Positions 30,201-38,300 of a stretch of DNA of 64,000 nucleotides are shown here, in pieces; the first letter of the stretch is position 1; each line of letters opens with the position of its first letter. The DNA lies in assembly GCA_035342095.1 (NCBI GenBank), contig DAOQWL010000014.1:18668-82667 (forward strand). Reading direction: 5' to 3'. Origin of the DNA: PLanc-01 sp035342095. Its GTDB lineage: Bacteria > Planctomycetota > Phycisphaerae > Sedimentisphaerales > Anaerobacaceae. Below the pieces are notes generated by a model. The model made no database searches. It was not told where the DNA came from and saw only the letters and a program-made list of their open reading frames with translations. Position numbers and translations under genes: made by a program.

Positions 30201-31970
30201 CTATTCCTTCCCCTGGATCTTGGCCCAGGTGTCCTTGAGGGTGACCGTGCGATTGAAGACGAGCTTGCCGGGCGAACCGTCGGGATCGATGCAGAAATAC
30301 CCTAGGCGCTCGAACTGATAGCGAGTCAGCGCCGCCGCGTTCGCCAGCGAGGGCTCGACCCAGCAGTCGGTCAACGTCTGCAGCGAGTTCGGGTTCAGAT
30401 TGGCCGTGAAGTCCTTGCCCTCGGGCGCCTCGTCCGGATCGGGGACTGTGAACAGGCTGTCGTACAGTCGGACCTCGGCCTTGAGGGCTCGTGCAGCGCT
30501 GACCCAGTGCAGAGTCGCTTTGACCTTGCGGCCGTCGGGGGCGTCGCCGCCGCGAGTGGCAGGATCGTAGGTGCAGTGGAGCTCGGTCACGTTCCCCGAG
30601 GCGTCCTTCACGACGCGTGTGCACGTGATGAAGTACGCGTACCGCAGTCGGACCTCCCGGCCCGGGGCCAGGCGGAAGAACTTCTTCGGCGGCTCCTCCA
30701 TGAAATCTTCCTGCTCGATGTACAGCTCCCGCGAGAACGGCACCTTCCGCGTGCCGGCCGACGGGTCCTCGGGGTTGTTGATCGCGTCCAGCTCCTCGAC
30801 CTGGCCCTCGGGGTAGTTGTCGATGACGACCTTCAGCGGGTGCAGAACCGCCATGACGCGAGCGGAGGTCTTGTTCAGGTCCTCGCGGAGGCAGTGCTCC
30901 AGGAGCGCAACGTCGACGGTGCTATTGAACTTGTTGACGCCGATGACCTTGCAGAACTGGCGAATGCCGGAGGGGGAGTAGCCGCGACGACGCATGCCGG
31001 AGATGGTGGGCATGCGAGGGTCGTCCCAGCCGCGAACGAATTTCTCCTTGACGAGCTTGAGCAGCTTCCGCTTGCTCATGACCGTGTACGTCATGTTCAG
31101 GCGGGCGAACTCGATTTGCTGCGGGTGGTGGATCTTCTTGCCCCACGGCCCGGAACCGTCGTCGGTCCGCCCCTCGTTCACCGCGTCGATGAACCAGTCG
31201 TAGAGCGGTCGGTGATTCTCGAACTCCAGCGTGCAGATCGAGTGCGTGATGCCCTCGATGGAGTCCTCGAACCCGTGGGCCCAGTCGTACATGGGATAGA
31301 TGCACCAGGCGTCGCCCTGGCGATGGTGATGCTCGTGTACGATCCGGTACATGATCGGGTCGCGAAGGTTCAGATTGGGATGGGCCATATCGATCTTGGC
31401 GCGGAGGGTCTTGGAGCCGTCGGGGAACTCGCCCTTGCGCATCCGCTCGAAGAGGTCCAGATTCTCCTGGATCGACCGGTCGCGATAGGGACTGGGCCTT
31501 CCCGGCTGCGTGAGCGTCCCGCGGTAGTCGCGGACCTCGTCGCCGGTGAGGTCGCAAACGTAGGCTTTGCCCTTGCGGATCAGCTCGACCGCCCAGTCGT
31601 GCATCTGCTGGAAGTAGTCGGAACCGTAGAAGAGCCGGTCGTCCCACCGGGCGCCGAGCCAACGGACGTCTTCGATGATGGAATCGACGTACTCCTGCTC
31701 TTCCTTCTCGGGGTTCGTGTCGTCGAAGCGGAGATTGAACTGCCCGCCGAACTCGGAGGCGATGCCGTAGTTCAGATTGATGCTCTTGGCGTGCCCAATG
31801 TGCAGGTAGCCGTTGGGTTCCGGCGGGAATCGCGTCGCGACCCGCCCCGCCCACTTGCCCGACTGGAGGTCGTCGGCCACCATCTGGCGAATAAAGTCCA
31901 GTCCGCGTTCGCCGCCGGGACCCTCAGTTCCGTTCGGCCCGTTGCCCGTCACCTCGTTGTCTTTTGCCAT
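30201..31970 (-). CDS. glnS: Glutamine--tRNA ligase
   Basis: 589 residues, class I synthetase. HIGH motif in PPEPNGYLHIGHAKS, KMSKS-equivalent in TVMSKRKLLKLV, and the GlnRS-specific C-terminal anticodon-binding beta-barrels (GREVRLRYAYFITC, ARALKAEVRLYDSLF). It charges tRNA-Gln with glutamine directly. GlnRS in bacteria is a horizontally spread eukaryote-like enzyme, found in gamma-proteobacteria, Deinococcus and planctomycetes among others. The start is set at ATG 31970; an upstream TTG is possible. The first 30 residues are a non-conserved, Gly/Asn-rich extension. Confidence 0.96.
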   Translation of the reverse strand: MAKDNEVTGNGPNGTEGPGGERGLDFIRQMVADDLQSGKWAGRVATRFPPEPNGYLHIGHAKSINLNYGIASEFGGQFNLRFDDTNPEKEEQEYVDSIIEDVRWLGARWDDRLFYGSDYFQQMHDWAVELIRKGKAYVCDLTGDEVRDYRGTLTQPGRPSPYRDRSIQENLDLFERMRKGEFPDGSKTLRAKIDMAHPNLNLRDPIMYRIVHEHHHRQGDAWCIYPMYDWAHGFEDSIEGITHSICTLEFENHRPLYDWFIDAVNEGRTDDGSGPWGKKIHHPQQIEFARLNMTYTVMSKRKLLKLVKEKFVRGWDDPRMPTISGMRRRGYSPSGIRQFCKVIGVNKFNSTVDVALLEHCLREDLNKTSARVMAVLHPLKVVIDNYPEGQVEELDAINNPEDPSAGTRKVPFSRELYIEQEDFMEEPPKKFFRLAPGREVRLRYAYFITCTRVVKDASGNVTELHCTYDPATRGGDAPDGRKVKATLHWVSAARALKAEVRLYDSLFTVPDPDEAPEGKDFTANLNPNSLQTLTDCWVEPSLANAAALTRYQFERLGYFCIDPDGSPGKLVFNRTVTLKDTWAKIQGKE

Positions 31971-32136
31971 GTTGAAACCACCCAATTCCTGCAAAGCGAT
32001 CTCTGAGTTATTCGCTGGGGATTCACGAATCTACCGGGCGACCATCCTACCTCCCGGTCCCGCCGCTGTCCATGCAATAGTGCTCATGCACCCACTCGGG
32101 GGTATGTTGCCCCGGCTCTCGGCGTGCGTTCCTGCC

Positions 32137-32691
32137 TCAATCAGGCACATGAAGATCACGGTACAGATAACTGCTGCGTTCGAGGATTCTTTGGACCGTC
32201 TGTCCGCTCTCATGATCACCACCGGCGTGGTTGTCAGTTGGCGGGATGGAACGCGGGGACAATTGTCCCTGCGCCAGCAGGGATATGTACGAGCTAAGCA
32301 GTCGTTCGTCGCAGTTCCCCACATGGGGGAAGAACGGACGTAATATGTCATGCAGGTCTGAGCAGCCATTGGGAGAGGGCTGTTGCCACATCTCGAACAT
32401 TCCGACGTTGGGATTCTTGTCGAAGGGAACGCGGGACAGGCGGATCGACCAGAAACACTCGGGAGGTCCCGGATCGTAGACGTTCTGCTGGCAGGGGAAG
32501 AATTCCGAGAAGTCCTCGTTCATCCAGCCAACACGTGCCTGTTTGAATTTTCTTAGACCCAGAAGCCTTTCAAGTTGGTCGCGGTCAATACGAACGCCAT
32601 CCCACCCCCGTAACCAGCACTGGACTACACAGAATAATGAGATCGCCCTATGCTGTCGCCTCGCACCTTCCCGAACCTCAACCTGTTCCAT
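32137..32691 (-). CDS. Hypothetical protein, second gene of an orphan pair
   Basis: 184 residues, not recognised. ATG 32691 follows AGAGG by 7 nt; a longer frame begins upstream but overlaps the preceding gene. The protein is soluble, rich in Trp, Pro and Cys (WLRGWDGV, FPCQQNVYDPGPPECFW, FEMWQQPSPNG), with no signal peptide or membrane segment. It lies 46 nt after the 120-residue gene on the same strand and is probably co-transcribed. Codon use looks less GC3-biased than that of neighbours, which could point to transfer. The 166 nt before glnS contain nothing I can name. Confidence 0.5.
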   Translation of the reverse strand: MEQVEVREGARRQHRAISLFCVVQCWLRGWDGVRIDRDQLERLLGLRKFKQARVGWMNEDFSEFFPCQQNVYDPGPPECFWSIRLSRVPFDKNPNVGMFEMWQQPSPNGCSDLHDILRPFFPHVGNCDERLLSSYISLLAQGQLSPRSIPPTDNHAGGDHESGQTVQRILERSSYLYRDLHVPD

Positions 32692-32737
32692 GGTCAAACC
32701 TCTGATATCGGCGTCATGAGTCTCCGGTATGGAGACG

Positions 32738-33100
32738 CTAATCCTGCTGTCGCTCCCGACCCTCACGCCAAGCATCGTAGGCACTCAGAAAGTCCGCTAT
32801 CCATGGTATCAGCACCAGGCGTATTCCATCATCGTCGCGTTCTACTCGCAGCGGAGGGGTTCCGCTATTGCACTTGGGATCGACATCGCAGTGTTCGCGA
32901 CCCCAGGCCTCCAGACGCCTTCCAATGGTCTCCAAATCGCGTAGGCTCATCCCCAATTGCTTGAGGCGTACGTCGCTGTCCTGGTCCTGGGTCCGGAAAA
33001 CGAGAGGGCGTTGATCACCTTCGTGCTGCTGGCACAGCCACTCAAGAACCCTTTTCTCTTCCGGCGACAATTGAAATCGCTGTGACATCCGAAACTTCAT
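32738..33100 (-). CDS. Hypothetical protein, first gene of an orphan pair
   Basis: 120 residues, soluble and highly charged. ATG 33100 follows GGAGG by 8 nt. An N-terminal helical part (QRFQLSPEEKRVLEWLCQQ) resembles a short helix-turn-helix or coiled segment, followed by LGMSLRDLETIGRRLEAWG and a C-terminal VLIPWIADFLSAYDAW. No family recognised. The order with the 184-residue gene and the close spacing suggest a two-gene unit of unknown function. Confidence 0.55.
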   Translation of the reverse strand: MKFRMSQRFQLSPEEKRVLEWLCQQHEGDQRPLVFRTQDQDSDVRLKQLGMSLRDLETIGRRLEAWGREHCDVDPKCNSGTPPLRVERDDDGIRLVLIPWIADFLSAYDAWREGRERQQD

Positions 33101-33424
33101 TACCACCGCCTCCCAGGCATCCCAAATGTAGTTGGATCAGGACGCTGATTGCCACCGGTATCCAGCCCATGCTCTGGTGGTCTCATCTGAGGATGCAAGA
33201 ACTTGCCGCTACAGATTCCATCGGTCGAAATGGGAGGCGAGATGAGTGGAAGACGCAGCAGCCGTGTTTCAGACTCAGCGGCCCTGTGGTTCTGCGTGAG
33301 ATGGGGTTCTTCGAGGGAGGCGGTGTGCAGTGCACACCCTACGCGGAGGAATCCGTGCCAATCCTGCGAATCCGTGTCGGCGCTTTCTTCTCTGCGACCT
33401 CGGTGCCCTCTGTGGCAGAGATAC
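33101..33424. other. 324-nt intergenic region ending in a repeat
   Basis: No supported gene. The part nearest the MNT gene (33352-33420) is a repeat-like tract with two ATCCGTG units and GTGCCCTCTGTGGC (33403-33416), the latter identical to 60162-60175. Confidence 0.55.
33352..33420. repeat. Family F intergenic repeat (copy F1)
   Basis: Contains GTGCCCTCTGTGGC at 33403-33416, shared exactly with copy F2, and short direct repeats. Read on the minus strand it gives a His/Arg/Gly-rich nonsense peptide, a familiar sign of a non-coding repeat. Confidence 0.5.
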
Positions 33425-33778
33425 TCAGAGCCAGACAACTTCCTTGAGGATGCGTGTGATCCAAGGCGAATCCTCCCGCCGGAGATTCTCGATCTCAGTG
33501 GCGGTGTAGGGGAATATATCGCAGGGGATGGAAATGCCATCGGGCAGGAACTCCGGGATTCGGTCGCGGAAGGGCTTCTCGCTGGCTCGCAGGATGATCA
33601 GCAGATCGGCGTCACTGTGCGGACCGTAGGTGTCGGTGGCGTAGGAACCAAACAAACCGACCTTCTCCACGTCCGGGCGACGACTCCTCAATTCGGCGGC
33701 CCATGTGCACAGTTCCTGCATGACCTTGGACTTATCCGCAAAGAAGACTTTCACAGAATCCGACGATCTGTCCGGCAT
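33425..33778 (-). CDS. MNT-type nucleotidyltransferase (antitoxin of a HEPN/MNT pair)
   Basis: 117 residues. The minimal nucleotidyltransferase signature is GLFGSYATD then HSDADLLIIL, giving the two metal-binding Asp, with a third in ISIPCDIFPY. In known HEPN/MNT systems this protein neutralises the HEPN ribonuclease, in some cases by AMPylating it. ATG at 33778 follows GGAGGCGAT and lies within the end of the HEPN gene (47-nt overlap), so the pair is coupled. Confidence 0.85.
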   Translation of the reverse strand: MPDRSSDSVKVFFADKSKVMQELCTWAAELRSRRPDVEKVGLFGSYATDTYGPHSDADLLIILRASEKPFRDRIPEFLPDGISIPCDIFPYTATEIENLRREDSPWITRILKEVVWL

Positions 33779-34124
33779 AAGCTATCGCCTCCTCGGCTTC
33801 CTTGCGAGTGTAGTAGTCGCCGGGAGAGCCCTGGTCAAAGCCATTGGGATACCGCGTGGGAATGTAATGCCGATCCAGGGCCCGAGCCGCATCGAGGAGG
33901 GATTCCGAGATGCTCACCTTGTCCGCGAGGCCCTGGAGGAGTTTCAGGACCGAGTGGCCCCAACTCTCGCCGTGCAGACGAAGATAGACCGCTTTGACCG
34001 CCTTCTCGGCGCCCTGTTGAGAACTGAAGCACGCCCATTCGAAGTGCCCATGCTCGGAGGCATCGGCAGCGTGGTCCAAATCCCGCCGTGCCTGAGCGAA
34101 CCAGTCTCCCGATCTGTCAGCCAT
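33732..34124 (-). CDS. HEPN-domain protein (toxin of a HEPN/MNT pair)
   Basis: 130 residues, all-helical. It shows the HEPN pattern DWFAQARRDLDHA, HFEWACFSSQQGAEKAVKAV and HSVLKLLQG with a DHYI(P)TRYPNGF-like C-terminal segment. The classical ribonuclease R-x4-6-H motif is not evident, as in the clade of HEPN proteins that bind nucleotides, so nuclease activity is uncertain. ATG 34124 follows GGAGGTG by 7 nt. First gene of the HEPN/MNT pair and 34 nt downstream of purC on the same strand. Confidence 0.8.
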   Translation of the reverse strand: MADRSGDWFAQARRDLDHAADASEHGHFEWACFSSQQGAEKAVKAVYLRLHGESWGHSVLKLLQGLADKVSISESLLDAARALDRHYIPTRYPNGFDQGSPGDYYTRKEAEEAIAYAGQIVGFCESLLCG

Positions 34125-34158
34125 TGGTCTCACCTCCCAGGACGCTTGCTCGGGCAGC

Positions 34159-35058
34159 CTATCTCTTCCACGTGAAGGGCTTGCCGGTCAGGCGTTCGTA
34201 GGCTTCGATGTACTTGGCGCTGGTCTTCTCGACGATGTCGGCGGGCAGCTCGACGCCGGGACCCGACTTGTCGAAGTGAGTCTCCTCAAGCCAGTTGCGG
34301 ACGAACTGCTTGTCGAAGCTCTCCTGGTCGCGGCCGGGCGCGTACTTGTCGGCGGGCCAGAACCGCGAGGAGTCCGGCGTGAGGACTTCGTCGATCAGGA
34401 TGATCTTGCCATCGGGGGTCAGGCCCCACTCGAACTTCGTGTCCGCCAGGATCAGGCCCCTGCTCTCGGCGTACCGCCCGGCCTTTTGGAAGACCTCCAG
34501 GCTCTTATCGCGGACGTAGCTCGCACGCTCCTTGCCGATGATCCTCGCGGCCTCTTCGAAACTGATATTCTCGTCGTGCGTCCCTCGCTCGGCCTTCGTG
34601 GACGGAGTGAAGATCGGCTCCGGGAGTTTCTCGCACTGCGTCAGGCCGGAAGGCAGTTTCACGCCGCAGACCGTCGCGGTCTTCTGGTACTCCTTCCAGC
34701 CGGAGCCCGCCAGATACCCGCGGACCACACACTCGATCGGCAACACCTCGACCTTCTTGACCAGCATGCTGCGACCCTGGAGCTGCGCTCCCTGGGCGGA
34801 AAACGGCTTCGGATAGTCTTTGACGTTGTCCGAAAGGAGGTGGTGCTCGACCTGGCCGGTGAACAGTTCGAACCAGAACTTCGAAATCTGCGTCAGGACG
34901 ACGCCTTTGCAGGGAATCCCGTTGGCCATGACGACGTCGAAGGCACTGATTCGGTCCGTGGCGACGATCAGCAGCTTGTCGCCGAGGTCGTAGATATCGC
35001 GGACCTTGCCGCGCATTGGGTTGCGGCCGGGGATGTTCGTCTGTTGAATGATCTGCAT
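34159..35058 (-). CDS. purC: SAICAR synthase
   Basis: 299 residues. Phosphoribosylaminoimidazole-succinocarboxamide synthase joins CAIR and aspartate with ATP in purine synthesis. Diagnostic segments: GKVRDIYDLGDKLLIVATDRISAFD split as VRDIYDLG and ATDRISAFDV, PIECVVRGYLAGSGWKEY, and LIDEVLTPDSSRFW with the metal-binding Asp/Glu. Length and start (AAGGA upstream) are normal for the monodomain bacterial/yeast-type enzyme. No other pur gene is nearby, so the pathway genes are dispersed. Confidence 0.96.
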   Translation of the reverse strand: MQIIQQTNIPGRNPMRGKVRDIYDLGDKLLIVATDRISAFDVVMANGIPCKGVVLTQISKFWFELFTGQVEHHLLSDNVKDYPKPFSAQGAQLQGRSMLVKKVEVLPIECVVRGYLAGSGWKEYQKTATVCGVKLPSGLTQCEKLPEPIFTPSTKAERGTHDENISFEEAARIIGKERASYVRDKSLEVFQKAGRYAESRGLILADTKFEWGLTPDGKIILIDEVLTPDSSRFWPADKYAPGRDQESFDKQFVRNWLEETHFDKSGPGVELPADIVEKTSAKYIEAYERLTGKPFTWKR

Positions 35059-35346
35059 GACAGTTCCTTTCGATAGCCCGTCGGGCAGGTGGTTATGCTA
35101 CTGGTCCGCCCGCCGTCCGTCAACCCCGGCCAAACCCGAGGGCAGACCCGAGTTGGACCTTGACAGAGCCCGCCTGGCTGCGGATAATGGTGGAATGTGA
35201 GCTTCCGGCGCACCCGGGACTGCCGCCCGGGTCGCCGTGCGGGCGGGCTTGTTTTCCTCCCTGCGACCGTAGCTCTGCGGATCAATCGAGACGTTGATTC
35301 GGGATGGCCATTCACGCGGAGCCACCCCCAAAGGAGGCTGAGAGTC

Positions 35347-38300
35347 ATGCGCACCAATCCGAAGCACGTCATCAGAACCCATCTACACCTGGTCCTCGTG
35401 GCCGCGGTCTGTCTGTTCCCCGCTGCAACCCTGCTGGCGCAGGCGGCGCCGGACCTGGTCGTCGTCGATCAATGGGAGACCGGCGGGACGGTCCATTTCA
35501 CCCTCAAGAACAGTGGAACGGGCATCGCCAAGAGCGGCCACACCGCCACCCTGGCGGTGGACGGAACCCTCGTCGACGCAGCCGTCGTTGGCAATCCGAT
35601 GTCGCCCGGGGAAACGTACAGCGGCGCTTTCCTGCAGTACTCCTGGCAGTGCACCGCCGACGGGTCGCACCCCGTGGTGGTCCGCGCCGACGCGTACGAC
35701 ATTGTTCCCGAGTCGAACGAGAAGAACAACACGCGCGAGGAGACCTGGATCTGCGACGTGACCGCGCCCAAGATCACCGACGGGCCGGAGGCAACGAACA
35801 TCACGAAGACATCCGCGCAGATCGTGTGGACGACGAACGAGGACTCCGACAGCCTCGTCCTGTACGGCACGGCCTCCCAGATCTACAAGTTCAGCGAATC
35901 CAGCCAGAAGATGACGACCGCCCACAAGATCCTGCTCGACGGGCTGAAGGCGGATACGAGGTACTACTACGTGGTTGAGTCCACCGACGCCCACGGGAAC
36001 ACCGTGCGGAGCAAGGAGCGGACGTTCCGCACGCTGGCGGAGCCGCTGGTGATCCTGTCGGGCCCGACGGTCCAGGACATCACGCAGACCGGGGCGACCG
36101 TCCTCTGGACGACCAACCACGCGAGCGACAGCGACGTCCGATACGGCGTCGCGTCGGGCATGTACGCGGGGGATGCCTACAACGCCGCCGAGACAACCAG
36201 TCACAGCGTGCGACTGGAGGGCCTGGCGCCCGGCACGCTGTACTACTTCATCGTGGAATCGAAAACCCAATCCGACGAGGCAGTCAGCGACGAACAGACG
36301 TTCCAGACTCAGGGCGGGCAGGCCCAGTCGCCCGATCTGATCGTGGACTACGTCTGGGAGGACGACCACCAGCTTCATGCAAGGATCAAGAACACCGGCG
36401 GCGGCGCAGCGCCCGCCAGCCATCGCGCCGGGCTCTTCACGAGCGACCGCTTGATCGATTGGGCGGTCGTCACGGTCCCGCTGAGCCCAGGCGGGACGGC
36501 CGATGTCACGTTCAGGAAGTTCTTCTTCGAGTGCCACGACGCCCAGCACACCTTCCGCGTCACGGCGGACATCGACGAAGAGGTTTCCGAGCAGGATGAG
36601 ACGAACAACAGTCTCGACTGGACCACCGAATGCGACGTCACGCCGCTGCGGATCATCGACGGTCCCTACGCACGCTCGATCATGCCCAAGACCGTCGATA
36701 TCGTCTGGAAGACGAACAAGCCCTCGGACAGCAACGCCCTCTATGACCGCTACGCAGGGGTCTTCGGCTTCAGTCAGAGTTCCCCCCAGCAGACGACCGA
36801 GCACCTGATTCACATCAAGGGCCTCACGCCGGGAACCGTCTACCAGTTCAAGGTCCGCTCTGCCACCGAGAACGGGCAGTCCGTCGAGAGCAAGCCCGGC
36901 TATTTCCGCACGAAGACGGAAGGCGCGACCGCCGCGAAGATCCAGGACCTCGTCTTCGAGCGAGAGGCGACCGACTTCCCCTGCTACCGGATCACGGCCG
37001 TGATCCGGGACGAGAACGACGTGGACAAGGTCGAATTCTTCGCGGACGGCATGCGGTTTCAAACGGACTACACCCCTCCGTTCCAGGCGGTGTTCGCGCC
37101 GGGGATCGTGCAGGGGGAGATCTTCCGCCCCTGGACCATCGAGGCGGTCGCCGTGGTAGCCGACGGAAGACTCAGCATGGCCAGCCTGTTCGAGCCGGCG
37201 TACGAGTGCAACGAGATCATCGCCGAATTCGAGTGGCCGTTCCCAAACGAGACGTTCTACATCCCCCGCGCGACCGCCCCGGCGGGAACGGAGATCCCCA
37301 TCCGGGTCCATGCCTACGGGTGGGATACGATCCTCCACATGCCGGGCGGCATCGAGCTTCCGCCGGGCCATTCGGGCATCATGCTCGAATTCACGGAATG
37401 GCCGCTCGAAGAAGTCCGGTTCTATGTCAACACCGTCCATATCGGGACAGTCCCGTCTCAGGCGGATCACATCTACGAGATTCCCTGGGACGCGGCAGGC
37501 ATGCGCGTCGGGAGGTATGCGATCCGGGCCGACGCGATCGCGAACGACCAGTGCATCCAGACGATCATCCAGGACATTGAACTCGAGGAGGGCGAGCCCG
37601 ATATCGTGGCGACCCGCCAGGTCTGGCGGGAGGGCAACGCCTTCCGCGTCCGACTGAACATCCGCAACAGGGGAACCGTCAGCTACTACTGCGACGTCGT
37701 CCGCGACAACGTCGATGGTCTTCAGCCGATCCAGGATGCATTCGACGACTACAACGTCTCGGCCATACCTTCCTCGGACGGCCGACATTGCGACGTGACC
37801 CTGGACCTGTTCACTCCCACGTCGACCCAGTATGAAATCCGGGCCGGCCGCACTGTTCGCCTGGAGTACTACGCGGTTCCCATCCAGTTCCCCGGTCCCG
37901 GCTCGTTCGACTACGAGATCGGGGATGACCCCGTCGAGGTCCGCGACAACTGGGGCATCGATACGTGGACGATCCCCTGTCGGTGTGTCCGCACCGAGGA
38001 CGGCATCCGGCTCGACGACGAGATCGACTCGGCCATCGCAGGCTCGGACTATCTGATCGTCACCAATCCCGCCGCATGTCTGACCGAGTTCGGCGCCGCG
38101 GCCGAGGTACTCTCCGAGATGGCCCGGCTTGCCTACCACCGCAACGGCACCCTTGGCTATCCCTCCGGCCCGGGTTCCGACGATCCCGTGTGGGTCCGGG
38201 ATTGCGCCCGCATGTGGGGCGCCACGATGACGGGCAGCGACGGCGTGGCCGGCAACTACCTCAGGAACGGCTATCTGCTGCTCGTCGGCGAGACCGAGAT

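Noticed and set aside
30507..32006. Plus-strand frame opposite glnS
   Set aside because: GlnRS on the minus strand is unmistakable; the opposite frame lacks a ribosome site and known motifs.
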